The translations under genes and the position numbers were made by a program. From contig NC_057372.1 in assembly GCF_016906535.1 (NCBI RefSeq), forward strand, positions 2,895,501-2,959,500: a stretch of DNA of 64,000 bases, read 5' to 3'. The notes under the pieces are model-generated. The model had not been told where the DNA came from, did no database searches, and saw only the letters and a list, made by a program, of their open reading frames with translations. Source of the DNA: Rhizoctonia solani. Its lineage: Eukaryota > Basidiomycota > Agaricomycetes > Cantharellales > Ceratobasidiaceae. This document shows positions 1-11,333 of this stretch, piece after piece; positions within the stretch are counted from its first letter, which is position 1, and each line of letters begins with the position of its first letter.

Positions 1-1841
1 TCAATTCACGCCATTTTTTTCGCGCTAAGAGTTACGCAAGTAGCTCAGACCCCACATGCGCATGTGCCACTCAAGAAGCACTGTAGAGGCCCTTCAACCC
101 ATGCACAGTAGCCTGAACAGTTTCGGGACCTGAGATTCCCGGTCAAGTCGGGAGACTCCAGCGTAATTTTCTAAACCATAGAAGCTGGATTGCTCCGTCA
201 AACCAGTGCTCCTGAATATTAAAACAACCAAACAACGACACGCTCTCGCTCGACTTTTTTCGTTCATCTGGATATGGCGATGCATTTGGTCATATTCAAC
301 TATAGTAGGGTAGCCACTAGTAGCGAGTATCTATGAGAACGAGCTAGCCCGCGAACACTCTGAAACGCACGCGCTCCAGAGGCAAAAAGGTTGAGAAGAA
401 ATGATACCATGCAACCCCAGTGAAAAACTTGATCCCGATGGCGCATTCTCCAAGTCGGAAAGTGAGACTAGGCAGTTTATTCCACACTCCAATTTCAATT
501 CTCTTGGAGTCACTTGTCACACGTAGGCGATCCCATTCAGGTGCTTGAATCATAGCTATAGCACAGTGCTAACAAGGCCAGTTATAACCTATCATATGTA
601 CACGTACAAGTTAAAATGCGGTAGCAGCAGTCATTGATCTCAGGGTAATGGACCTTTGCCCGAGATGATTTTAGTCTATATTAGTCAGGAACGCTGAGTT
701 TGTCTTATCAATCATGAGAAACTACAGTAGAATGCGGGATGGCAGGGACATTATCAGAAACGAGTGTATTATATTGAATCGACAAGGATATATAGATCAG
801 GAAGTGGCATATATGCTGAGCATAGATTTTGTCGTCTGAGAGCCCGACGAGGGGCTTCGATATTTTTGCTCCCCGTTCAAACAAAGGATCTTTCGAAAGC
901 TTGTGGAATACCGCACTATGCTCTAGAGCGTCTCTACGAGATTTTAAACGTACTATGATGAAATCAATAGTGAAACCTCGAGATATCTATGCTATCGGAG
1001 GTAGAGGGCATCGAATGGCCTGGATTACACTGCGAAATTCACTAGAATAGACAAGCCAATGCTAATCTTGACGCTCGAGCCATGGAACAAAAAGGATCAT
1101 GTCCCAAAGTTCTCTCGTATATGTACATCATGCAATACAGTGTCATGTATAAATGGGCATGTGAGCCGCAGCGCGCGGAGGCATCACATGTGGTACCCGA
1201 CCGAGGGCGGAAGTCGCGGTCATGTGAGTTGGGCCAGACACCATTCCATACTGCGATCTCGGAATGGCGTACTGAGCGCAAGGGTTCAGCCTGTCCTCGC
1301 GTTTTTCAGCACCCGCCCGCCATCCCTCAATTTCTGCCGCATATTTAATGTTTTTATTTATAGATTACCCATCTTATTATACATCCATTCCTATCATATC
1401 CATCCATGTACGGTTCTCTGCCACCCCAAGCCTTCGATCCGCACGGTCGTAGTCTTGGGTGGCCCGACCAACGCCCCCAGGCCGCCTACGGGGGGCTACG
1501 GGCTCCCCCACTTGCACCGCGTGCAGAACACACATAGCATACACAGCAACCGAAGCATAGGTTAAGTTGTTTCCGTCAATGTTGGGGCCCCCCTGAAAGA
1601 TTCTTGCCTCAGTTTGAAATACATCATCGAGTAAAATGTTCTTTATTATATCATAACTACGACACTGGCCTGCGGTACTAGTACATTTCAAAATAGCGAC
1701 GCCTAATCCATTAAATTTATATTTGCCATGGCTGGGCTATCATATATATCAGTACACTCCTGGTGTTTAGGGAATGTGTCAATGTGCTCTGTTTGAGTCG
1801 GGGTTAGCTGATGACCAAGCATAATAGACTAGTTATGCAAC
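1..1841. other. Left-end region without a clear gene
   Basis: No reading frame here shows a recognisable domain or a convincing exon series on either strand. Base composition is mixed, with AT-rich stretches near 540-800 and 1620-1780 and a GC-rich block near 1430-1520 that holds the small frame listed separately. The last part (about 1740-1841) is the 3' flank of the F-box gene that ends at 1842. Confidence 0.6.
1406..1537 (+). CDS. Possible 43-codon ORF or orphan first exon, Pro/Gly-rich
   Basis: An ATG preceded by a pyrimidine/A-rich leader (about 1370-1405, typical of a fungal 5' UTR) opens a 43-codon frame rich in Pro, Gly and Ala, starting MYGSLPPQAFDPHGR and closing with TAG. It is more GC-rich than its surroundings, as coding exons here are. 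No downstream exon could be joined to it. It may be the first exon of a decayed gene, a short secreted-like or regulatory peptide, or chance. I do not recognise a family. Confidence 0.15.
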   Translation: MYGSLPPQAFDPHGRSLGWPDQRPQAAYGGLRAPPLAPRAEHT

Positions 1842-3737
1842 TCACGTGGAACCAAAAAGGGCACTGGAGGCAGGGGCACCGAAGAGTCCAGGCGGAGCAT
1901 TGGGATTGGAGTTAACCGCAAAGGCGCTACCGGCTCCGGATTCTGTCCCCGATTCCTCCGCTGCAAGCGTAGCATTATTCTGATATCGCGCCTTTTGATA
2001 GGGCATAGGAGACGCAAGCCTGAAATCGCTTAGTTTCTCAAGTTCAACATAGGTAGCTTCGAATTCTACCGCGGGGAAAACCCTTTTTACTCTGTTCATT
2101 AATGTACTCCTCACATCCTGCCTATGGCTGAAAAAGAATCTGTTGCCATTCGACGGAATAGTAACTAGATGGCACCGTTCTAATATCAATGCATGGGTTG
2201 GATGTATTTCAGACATATAGCGAAAGTCATTCCAGTAAATTTTGCACTTGGTTAAGCGAACGAGTTGAAGATTTAGACCAAAGTGACTGTCGCAATATCC
2301 GTGAAGTAAGCGCAGAAAGGAAACCGCATCATAATCTTCTAGGACCTCTTCGCACGGTTGTCCAACTATCACTTCACATAGGGTTAATACCTGAAGTTGA
2401 GGCAACAAGGAAAATAGTTCTGATCCCCCAAGGAATATTTTAGCTTGAGATTCTGCCACTCCTTTGATGTGCAATTGGGCTATTCTTGAACGCGAGACGA
2501 AGCTCATGAACTGGATCCAGTAGGAGGATGGCGAACCAGATTTATAATGTTGTATTACCTCGACAATCATTTGCAATGGCAATTGGCCAGGATAAATCAT
2601 ACGGAGCACGGCTTCCTGAGCGGTAGTGTACCGTCCAGTGAGTTTTATCGTCTCTAGATGTTCTAGCTTTACTGATCTGAGTGCGAATAAACCGTATCCA
2701 GATTCTAAAGTCATATTGAGCCCGAAACGAAAGGCTCGTAATCCTGGACTAGCCCGCAAAATACCAGCGAGGGCTAATTCCGAGATAATGGTACCAGCAG
2801 ACTCTGTGGAATCGAGATCAAGTTCGACTAGTCCAGCATATGCGCGGCTAGACCAGCAAGGGTATATACCAACCAACCGTATACTCGTAACGAGGGACAT
2901 GGTCTTTTCAAAAATGGACTCCTTGAGCGGTATGATTTGTGTAAGAGAGATACGCGAATGTTCATCGAAAACAGGTATATGACTGGCAGTCAAAAAGCGG
3001 GCCTCTTGCATCGGTTGCGCATCAATATAGAAGCCACGAATCGTTCCCGAGGTATCCCATGAAAGTAGATTTGCTAAAAAAGGCAGAACGTTGCGGTGTA
3101 AGGGTGTCCGGCAATCGCATTGAAGTTCAATCGAGCGAGTCCGCGACACAATCGAATGGCAGAATTCTGATAAACGCTCGTCCTCTCGGCAGTAGAAATC
3201 GACTCGTATGTGCAAATATAGCGGTACTTGATTCGAACGTGCTGCAAACGCCAAGGCCCGCGAGAAAAGTGGTCCTTCAGACCCGGATGTCAAGTCGATA
3301 TCAATATGAGACCAGAGATCGTGTGATGCTAGTGCAATCTCCCGCCAGCGGTGACAAACCTCTAGCGCAGTTTCGGGATATACCATGTTGTCTCCTGATT
3401 TTTCGTTCCTCCTTGTAAATTGACTCTTTGGTAAGCAGCATCGCTGGGCAAACCAGAAGATACGGGATATAATCTCAGGCGGAAGAACGTTGATGCGGAC
3501 GAGGTTGAGAGATTGGTTCCGAACTCGCCACATGAGTGAGATAGCCTTTTCAATATTCGATTCATAACTAAACGCCCGGGGCAGTTCTTCTATTGCACTA
3601 TTGAGAAGGTCCTGTGAGTTGCCACTTGGATCGTAACTGTTGAGGATAGCAGCGCAGGCCTCGGTATACTTGTTTGTTGCCATTTTGAGTAAGTTACTCG
3701 CTTCATTGAGGTCTTTAATTAATTCGCTTTGCGTCAT
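1842..3737 (-). CDS. F-box-like domain protein, 631 aa
   Basis: A single open frame of 631 codons on the minus strand, with no intron needed. The N-terminal 75 residues look helical. An F-box-like motif follows at about residues 82-100 (NVLPPEIISRIFWFAQRC), matching the L-P-x-E-I/L-x-x-I-F pattern that binds Skp1. The rest resembles the degenerate leucine-rich region of the large F-box families of Agaricomycetes. The likely role is substrate recognition in an SCF ubiquitin ligase; the substrate is unknown. Such genes occur in large lineage-specific numbers and often duplicate. The C-terminus is Gly/Ala/Ser/Pro-rich. The start is the first ATG of the frame and lies shortly before the predicted helix. 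Confidence 0.8.
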   Translation of the reverse strand: MTQSELIKDLNEASNLLKMATNKYTEACAAILNSYDPSGNSQDLLNSAIEELPRAFSYESNIEKAISLMWRVRNQSLNLVRINVLPPEIISRIFWFAQRCCLPKSQFTRRNEKSGDNMVYPETALEVCHRWREIALASHDLWSHIDIDLTSGSEGPLFSRALAFAARSNQVPLYLHIRVDFYCREDERLSEFCHSIVSRTRSIELQCDCRTPLHRNVLPFLANLLSWDTSGTIRGFYIDAQPMQEARFLTASHIPVFDEHSRISLTQIIPLKESIFEKTMSLVTSIRLVGIYPCWSSRAYAGLVELDLDSTESAGTIISELALAGILRASPGLRAFRFGLNMTLESGYGLFALRSVKLEHLETIKLTGRYTTAQEAVLRMIYPGQLPLQMIVEVIQHYKSGSPSSYWIQFMSFVSRSRIAQLHIKGVAESQAKIFLGGSELFSLLPQLQVLTLCEVIVGQPCEEVLEDYDAVSFLRLLHGYCDSHFGLNLQLVRLTKCKIYWNDFRYMSEIHPTHALILERCHLVTIPSNGNRFFFSHRQDVRSTLMNRVKRVFPAVEFEATYVELEKLSDFRLASPMPYQKARYQNNATLAAEESGTESGAGSAFAVNSNPNAPPGLFGAPASSALFGST

Positions 3738-4138
3738 GGATCTAAGATTTGTCGGTGGTCGGGGGATAGGTATAATTGCTAGTGGCGGCAGTTAGGAAAA
3801 GCCACCTTACACGTGACTACTGAACTAAGCCCATCGCGTATATCATGATTGGACTTGGAAACCACTAGTTTGCTATGATCGTTGATATCGGAGAGTTTTA
3901 ATGCACGCGAGTGATCAAGCTGATTACTGATAGATACACAGGGAAATTCTTGGGGACGACGGCATTTAGTTGGGCTCCGTGGTCATTGGTTGAAACATAC
4001 ATATCAAGCTTCGTTGCAGCTATTGTAAAACACCTCAACAGGTGTCCAACCAACCGATCACTGTAGAATGGTATAGAACATGATTTCGCAATATCCTTCG
4101 ATTAAAAAGGCAAAAATCATACAGTATTCAAAAGTTAG
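3738..4138. other. Intergenic region upstream of the F-box gene
   Basis: About 400 bp between the F-box start (minus strand) and the end of the CoA-transferase gene. It must hold the F-box promoter and the CoA-transferase 3' UTR. I see no clear TATA box, repeat or RNA gene. Confidence 0.5.
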
Positions 4139-5937
4139 CTACAGCTTCGCCCTGTCATCCGCCTGATCTCCCAGAGCACCTTGACGTTTCAGCTCGCCCA
4201 TCTGGTCTGAATTCAATCCGATATCACGTAGTATGTTGAATGTATGCGCTCCGGGTCTCAGACTCTGGCCATGAGAGTTCGTTTGCGTAAACAAGTTCAT
4301 AGGACGATCTTCTCCAAAGTAGCCCACGAAATTCGGGTGAAAGCGAGGGCTAGAACCATGAATCCGCGCAGCCTCCGATGGTGTTAACACTGGGACCACA
4401 CAAGCATCGGTACCTGAATACAATTTAACGTGAATCCAATCGCTCTTGGTGATACATGAAACCCCTCCTTACCTTTGAAAATATCTTCCCACTCTTTCCT
4501 TGTTCTTGTCTTGAACGCTTCCGTAATCCAACGCTCATGCGATCTCCACTTGTCACGATCTCCCTGAGTGGATGGTTCGGGGCGGGTTGCGTCCATCGGC
4601 GGGTTGAAATTCGATGGGAGATGGTGCTGAATAAGTGTGCAGAAGGTCGCAAAGAATTTAGGTTCTATACACGCTCTATTCGCATCGTATTTCAGTAACC
4701 CTAATTCCTTATTCTACACAGGGACTTACACGCTCATCCATCCTCCATCGGAACACTGGTATGAATTGTAAAATGGGGCGCCACCATCGAGCAAACTCCT
4801 TCCCGGCGGTTGGGCGAATAAGGGGTCCTTCTGAATTAATGAATGAATTAAATTGAAGCTTGCGATGTATCGTGACCCCGCAACCTATATGTCCCATGTA
4901 GTTCTGAGAATACAAGGGGGGACAGAACGCACCATATCTGTTTCGACCACTTTCCCGGGTGCAAGTGGGTCTTTGGCTAAGGACAAGAGGGCTGCAATAA
5001 TTCCAGTAGCGCAAATGAGACCACCTCCAGCCATATCCGCAAGAATATTAAGTGGGAATGCTGGTCGACCCTCTGGAGTTGTTGGAGGCATCATCTAGAA
5101 GATCTCTGTTCAAACGAGTGTGACCAATTACATTGGTTGGTGCGTACCCCAAGCACACCTGCGTGGGCCAGATAATTCAAATCATGGCCTGAATTAAAGG
5201 GGATTAGATCAGTTAAAATCATATGGCTAATGCCGTTAATAAATGGTGACACACCTGCCATGTTTTTCAATTCCCCATGACGGTCAAAACTTGTCAACAA
5301 ATACCACGTTAGTTTATGGTATGGTTTCCGAGTGTCGTGCTTACCCGACGAGACGAGCATAAACCAATCGCGGATTGATCGCTTGCGAACCAAGGAATAC
5401 TTCGGGTCCAAGTCCAAGGTTTTCCATAACTCCTGGTCTAATGAAATGTTATAAAGAAGATGGCTAACTTGTAAATGAGTTATTTTACCTAAACGGATCA
5501 ATGAGAACATGCGCATTGGATATCAATCGTAGTAGGGTAGCCAGTCCAGCAGGAACTTTGGGCGAAATGGCGATGGATCGCTTGCCACGGCATAACACAT
5601 CGTTGGTCGGATTGTTTACCGATGTGGGATTGTCAACTCGAATCACGCTTGCACCTAGATCAGCAAGTACAAGACCTTTCGTCCAAAAGGAATCAATACA
5701 GACTCTGACTCAACCGAGGGTGATGCTCACCGCAAAATGGACCCTGACAACCGTCGCTCAAAGGATAAATCTGGCGACTGGCTCAGTGAAACCGAAATAC
5801 CCACAGGGGCGAGGCCTGCGAACTTTATTGACGGCCATGAGGACAATTCACTCAACCGCGCCTTTAGCCGGTATGTCGCAAACCCGCACCTCAATAACAC
5901 GAATGCCTTCTAGAGGGCGTTTTCCTATGCGGTCCAT
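4139..5937 (-). CDS. CaiB/BaiF family CoA-transferase, alpha-methylacyl-CoA racemase type
   Basis: Split into many exons, but the conserved CaiB/BaiF order is clear. The start gives [16 protein letters not shown] (5937-5890), followed by FAGLAP, then GPFCG, then [17 protein letters not shown]. Later come [12 protein letters not shown], the [14 protein letters not shown] segment (active-site region of AMACR), [13 protein letters not shown], and [20 protein letters not shown] near 4760. The C-terminal [14 protein letters not shown] lies near 4390. AMACR epimerises 2-methylacyl-CoA esters for beta-oxidation, usually in peroxisomes or mitochondria; some family members transfer CoA between acids, so the exact reaction is open. 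Exons 2 and 3 are only 18 nt (5805-5822) and 13 nt (5731-5743). The last residues, DDRAKL, are a weak match to a peroxisomal C-terminal signal. Confidence 0.88.
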
Positions 5938-6560
5938 CGTACAATGACCTCGATGGATAACTATTTTGACTAAAGTCTAGCGACTGTTGCCTAGTCCGAA
6001 AGAACTGTCAATGGTGATGGTTGTGGGGACGAGCCGGCAACCGGGTAGCGAAACTTCCCCGGTTGCCAGGATTGCGAAATTACAGAAGCACAACTAGACC
6101 TGCGATGTCCCAAATATGGATTCTGTGCTCCACGCGATGACAAGGGGTCAGAAAGACGCAGGCTTCAGTACAACACTAGGTCACAAAAGTCAATTCCACT
6201 TGGAACATTTCTGCTCTAAATCAGGCAACCGGACCTGAAGATGATTGGATCCACGTGCGGTCGAACACAACCGTTGCTACTCGTCAGACCTTCGTACCTC
6301 GCAATGGATCGCTACGCTCCTATATGAGCACAAAGTACCTTCTCACGAAAAGATATAAAAAGCACGCATGAGTATCCATGCAACTTACCGCCTTTCAGCG
6401 CAGTCACCCTTTCAGTCGTTGATCGACTATTTTCACATTCATTCTTCACCGACAGTTTGTAACTTTCATCTACTCGATTTTCACTCGTTCGGCACTGGTG
6501 CTCCACACGAAACTTTCTTTTGGCATTTCATTATTATCCAGATTTTCATTTCAACCAAAT
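5938..6560. promoter_or_regulatory. Divergent intergenic region with a TATA box for the secreted-protein gene
   Basis: Separates the CoA-transferase start (minus) from the secreted-protein start (plus). A TATAAAA lies at 6354-6360, about 200 bp before the ATG at 6561, and the stretch after it is C/T-rich, as in fungal 5' leaders. Nothing else is recognisable. Confidence 0.45.
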
Positions 6561-8052
6561 ATGTTCAGCAAATCGTTGGTCTCCTTTGTTCTCCTTGCCG
6601 TTCTTTCCAGTGGCGTAGATGCACGCATGCGCACCATTGAGCGAGATGGGCGTGCCCTTTACGGACGCCGTTTCGGCCAAGAGCAAAACCCGGCTGTGAG
6701 TACATGTACTCATCCCAAATAGTTTCAAGCGCTTAACCGTACCTCAGATTTCCGAGCTCAGCTCTGCTTGTCAGGGTAATGTATGTGGTGTCCTTGCCGG
6801 AAAGGCTGTAGGCACATTGCTTGCAGCTTCTCCCGAATGTGCCCAACAAGACCTGGCAGACGACATTATCGGTAGGCAAATTTGTTTTGTTCCGTGTTCT
6901 ATTATTAATTGATTCCGCTACTAGATGCTGCGCGCACCCAGGATGCCGCCACTCAAACGAAGATGATTGATATCGCCAAAAGGTTCCGTCAGGCCGAAAA
7001 GAACACGCCCCCTGACTTTACGACCAACCCGCCTACGAATCGTAACTCGGTTTTCTGCCAGACTCCACCGCGTAATGCCGAGTTGGCTGGACTTAACCAG
7101 GCTCAGGACCCTGCCAATAACCCAAATGATTTCTTCGACCCTGCATGCAAATGTACTGTCAAGAAGGGCTCCCAAGCAAACACCGCGCCCCTAGCCGGCG
7201 GAGGAGCATCTGGAGGCAATACGGGGAGCAACAATACCGGCGGCAATGGCGGAGATGCTACTCCAACTTCAGCAGTCGAAACCGGTGTGGCGACTGAAAC
7301 GGAAGCGGCGGCTATCACTGAGATAGCCTCGGAGACTGCAACGGCCACCACTACTGACACCGCAGCAACGGAAACGGCCACAGCACCCGCCAGCAACGAT
7401 CCGACAAACACTTGCCCGGCTGTGCCTACTGTTACCGGTAAGCTTATATGCGTCGTTTTTTTCAGCTTACTTAACATGGCCTTTAAACAGTTACTGTCGA
7501 CGCATCGGCTCCTTCTGCTACCGCCACTGAAGTTGCTACTAGCACCGCTGCCGCGGACCCCGCTGCGACTACGACGGACGCGTCGCCACCTGCTGCCACA
7601 GCTGCACCAGCCGCACCAGCCGCACCAGCCGCACCAGCCGCACCAGCGAACGGTAATATCGATCTTGGATCTTGCTCCGATCCTACCATCAAGTTCGGTG
7701 CTGGTATTGAAGGTCGCAAGGAGACTAGCTTTATTCCCAATAACCTTAAGGAGTTCAACCATGGTAGCGCTCAGAATTCGGCCATCATTACTCAGTTTAT
7801 CTGCGATGTGAGTGTTTCCGATTCATCTGGTCTAAAATCAAGAACTTTAATTCATATTTTGTCCAGACCTTTGTAAACTCGTGCAAGGCTAACCAGGCGG
7901 CGATTGATACTTGCAAACAGGCCAAGGATGCCGCCGCTGCTGCCGGAGCTAAGAAGGGAGCTGCTGCCGATGCTTTCAATCTGGCTTTTGGTGTACAAAC
8001 CAACTTCGCAGCCATTCAAGCTCTGGATGACCAAGGTCGCTCGATTGCATAA
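6561..8052 (+). CDS. Secreted Ala/Thr-rich protein with a conserved basidiomycete C-terminal domain
   Basis: The start gives a signal peptide, MFSKSLVSFVLLAVLSSGVDA, followed by a basic stretch. Exons run from 6561, then about 6749-6870, from about 6925, 7493 and 7867, with good GT/AG borders. The middle has Cys-containing segments (GNVCGVLAG, CKCTVKKG) and a long Thr/Ala/Glu-rich linker ending in an Ala-Ala-Pro repeat. The C-terminal part (from GSCSDPTIKFGAGIEGRKE through FNHGSAQNSAIITQFIC to the end) matches a group of basidiomycete secreted proteins often mislabelled 'ribosomal protein s17'. No enzymatic role is known for that group. The low-complexity linker suggests a wall-associated or extracellular protein, probably O-glycosylated. 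The end is TAA at 8050-8052. Confidence 0.7.
7604..7648 (+). repeat. 9-bp tandem repeat (GCACCAGCC x5)
   Basis: Five consecutive copies of the 9-mer GCACCAGCC, the last with one change, lie inside the secreted-protein gene and code for Ala-Pro-Ala units. The array is likely to vary in length between strains. Confidence 0.9.
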
Positions 8053-8923
8053 AGACTCGTTCTTTATTCGGCCTCATTTTGTTGTTCTGGACTCCAGGAT
8101 AATATTTCTTATGGATTGATTTCGTTACCGGGTTGATGATTTTTACTTTATCTTTTTTTGTACTGTCGTTTGTAGATTCTTTGTGGAAGGGATAATTGCC
8201 GCTGTACGGTCCCTGTCCTGTTGCATTTAGTTCCCTGATGCACAGGAAGGTAGTGCGGAATACAATTCTATTTGTGCGCTTCTCGTTGAGTTCTCCTAAC
8301 TAAGCCCCGAAAGAAACGGATGCGTGAATGCGGGGAGTCATAGGATGAGCGTAAGGGTCAACATCGCGATCGTTTTCAATCTGCCGGCAATTTTCAGGTC
8401 TCAAGACCCCGGATCCGCAAAGTCTCGAACCGACTCTGACCGAGGGACTACCACGCGCGCAGGATCGACAGGTGCTTCTTTTTCCACGTGCGCTTACGCA
8501 TGTCTGATGACAGGAGACGAGTAAGTCTCAAATAAGTATTTCATTTGAGTTCTACCCAGGCCGCAAAGTGATCGGAAATCTGACAGACCACTTTTGGTAC
8601 TTGAGCAGAGCCAGATTAAGTTTTTCCTGTTGCATGTTCACGCGTAAGATGTACGGGGGTGGGCTTCTCAAGTCATTAATTCATTCAGCTTGCAGCGTGA
8701 TGGCAGCTGAAGTTCAATTACAGCTCCTGAGCACATGGTATGCACGAAATGTGTAATTATATCCCACGTGGCAAACTAGGTACAAACTTGTTGTTGCACC
8801 TCCACTCACTAGGTGATGCATTACTGGCTCATGAGCGTTTGTCAACAGATGGTTACCAGCTAGATACCTATTTCATTTCAGGTGTCCTCTAAAATACGGC
8901 GGGCCTGAGGGGAGTGAAAAAGG
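8053..8923. other. Intergenic region, convergent 3' ends
   Basis: Lies between the 3' ends of the secreted-protein gene and ATG17. The T-rich stretch at 8130-8170 is typical of a 3' UTR. Short frames here (for example 8324-8524) have no domain or splice context. I see no gene. Confidence 0.55.
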
Positions 8924-10706
8924 TTAAAGTGATCGACGATAAACTGGGAAACAACCCACTTCTTCCAACAATCCTTCTGCAATAACACGCCCATCATCTT
9001 CTCCGGTGTTCGCAAATGACCAACGTGCGGGGGGATCGGTTACAAACGGACATAAGTCTTCTGGAATAAATTCGCCCTCTTGCGTGAAAAACTCGTGGCG
9101 TCGTTGTGTCTCTTCTAAACAACCGGGAGTATTGTTAACGAATCTTGCCAGACAAAAATATTTCAGATCGGACAAACCATCTCGGTATCGCTCAAGCCGC
9201 TCTACCATTCCATGAACCATTTCCTCCATTTCCGCCCGGTAACGTTCCCGCCTAGCCATTTCCTGTAAAAGTCGCGCGTAAGACCGCCGGTACGCGAGGT
9301 AAGCTGCTTCTAAGTTCTCGAGTTCTACTAGCCGAGAATTCAGTGTTTCCAACAAAGAATTAGCTTCATGGTGAACAGCGTCCTGTTCGGCTAGCATAGC
9401 CATCATCATCTCTTCCAAATCCTCCAGTTTAGTCAAAATCGTCTGGTGGGTCTCAAGATCTTGAAGTTTAGATGCCTTGATAGTGGAAAGCTGTTCGCTA
9501 CACTTCTTAGTAACCAGATGTTCCGGTACAACGGGCGACGTTCTTACTGCAAATCCTCAACAGACCCCCCTGACTGATCGAGGTCACGAACTACAGCCGA
9601 CAGTTCGTTCGTATCTTGATCCAGGGCTATCCCATCACATGTAAGTTTACGCTCAAATGGAAACCATATGTTGGCCTCACTTCGGATATCATCCATGTTA
9701 ATAACGCCGCCGTCATCCTCGACTTGCAAAGCATCTTTGACTTGTCCAAAATGCCTCGCAATACCTTCAAGATCTTCGGCCATAGCGTGAACAAGCCTAT
9801 CTTGTTCGGTCATATGGCGATGCACTTCATGTAAGATAGGTTCGGCAGAGAGCCGCGGAAGCGCGTTCCGAACAGCTGATATCTGTTCATCTAGGGCTTG
9901 CGGGAAATCGTAACTCCTAGCAAGGCTATCCTAATGAGGTAGAGCTAGTATCCGAAGCAACTAGGATAGAACGAGGTACATACGTCAAGCCGTAAACGCT
10001 CATCTTCAATTCTTTCGAGGGCTTCCTCGATTGAGCGTTCGTCAATGAAATCTCGCAGAGTTTTCCACCTGCTCCTCTCTTGAACCGTTTGATCACTTTC
10101 TTGATTAAGACCACTGGCACCCAAAGATGCCTTGTCATTGATCTCAGTCTGTGGGGTATCGGGCAACTGCCTTCCGGTGTCGGAGCGGGGACTGCCGAAT
10201 ATTGAAGAGCCAGCTACTGTTTTATGGAGGGACGGAGGGACAGCCTGATTCCCCAGTTGCTCCAAAATGGCATCCAGCGATCGTGTACGGCGGGAACGTG
10301 CACGATCCCACTCCTACATCAAGTCATGTCACAGATACGCTAGCAAGACACGAGTTAACACACCTTGGCGGCTGAGTGGGCGCGGTCCCTCTCGGATTCA
10401 AGATATTTGGCAACGCTATTGGCAGCCTGAATAATTAGGAGAAACATCGCAATAAAGCAATAATAAACCGCTCACCTTTAGTTGGTCAGCAACATTACGA
10501 GTCAGCCACTGAAGTTTGGCGTCGAGCGTTAGAATGTCGACTGTCAAGTTGCTTGAGCCCGCGGTAAGTGTGCTGGCATGGTTGCAGATATTGTTTCCGT
10601 GGAGGAGTGCTTTCTTAGAGGTGAGAAAGAGGGCTGCGAGCGAAGAGCCGGTCGGAGCCGGAGAGGCAGGCTCTGTGGCAACTGGGTGGGGGGCTATGGT
10701 TGGCAT
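8924..10706 (-). CDS. ATG17: Autophagy scaffold protein Atg17
   Basis: Exon 1 starts at ATG 10706 (MPTIAPHPVATE) and carries the conserved KKALLHGNNICNHASTL and LTVDILTLDAKLQWLTRNV. Later exons give AANSVAKYLESERDRAH, a basic linker, DSLARSYDFPQALDEQISAV and a long helical region. The last exon ends with PEDLCPFVTDPPARWSF, the hallmark C-terminus of Atg17. Atg17 is a long curved coiled-coil protein that scaffolds the Atg1 kinase complex at the pre-autophagosomal site. The order and both end motifs fit the whole family length. All introns join in phase except the last, where the donor reads TTGCA|GTAAG (about 9543-9549): one more G would restore phase 0 with the acceptor before AAGTGTAGC. Confidence 0.85.
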
Positions 10707-11333
10707 TACGCCGAAATTCACGTGAAGCCAGGGCAGAGAGACTATGACCGCACAGCTCGTCGTTGTGCGTGGCCAACCATGTGGGGGCTGCTTCGGGCGC
10801 CAAACTTCGATTTCAATATCCACCCTCAGGGTCCGGGGGTCTCTCGCTCTCCGCCGGTCGTACGGTTGTGGGAAAGAAAAACATCATAAATAAGAAAATT
10901 GAAACGGTCGTTCGGAGAGAACCTGAGAAAGCGCCTGAATATGGTCAGCCTCGCTCGCCTTCGGATCGTCAATTTCTCGTGGAGTTGTCGCATCCTTTTC
11001 GGCATCGTCAGCATAAGGGAACCAACCCAGTCTATCGGATCTCGACGCCCTTTCGAGACTCTATACGATTGTGATGTGGTTGCGGGTGGTTGCCATCGCC
11101 TTGCTGGCTGGGCCATTTATCATGGCGTACCTTCTTAAGCCACAGGTCCTTGCTCTGTTTCAAGAAGCTGCCAGCTGTGCGACGTCAGGCGTGTTGTTCA
11201 CTGCGCTCTCCAAGCGGCCCTTCACTACAGCCGCCCGCGCTTCAGCCCTTTTTTTCGCTTGCTTGATATGCATATGTCCACAGTTCCCGAGCCAGAAAAA
11301 CTCAAGTAGAGCGTCATCCGCTGTTCTGCCAAC
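10707..11333. promoter_or_regulatory. Divergent promoter region between ATG17 and the Myb-like gene
   Basis: About 630 bp shared by two divergent genes. It is fairly GC-rich, and several open frames cross it without a domain. No TATA box is obvious on either side, which fits housekeeping-type promoters. An upstream exon of either gene cannot be excluded. Confidence 0.4.

Noticed and set aside
1059..1565. Plus-strand frame of 168 codons
   Set aside because: No domain and a composition unlike the coding exons here; another frame of the same stretch (1406-1537) looks more gene-like.
5501..5947. Plus-strand frame of 148 codons
   Set aside because: It lies antisense to the conserved exons of the CoA-transferase gene, which has clear family motifs.
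7103..7762. Minus-strand frame of 219 codons, Val/Ala/Gly-rich
   Set aside because: It is the antisense shadow of the low-complexity linker in the secreted-protein gene.
8324..8756. Short plus-strand frames in the 8-9 kb spacer
   Set aside because: No domain, no splice support and no start context.
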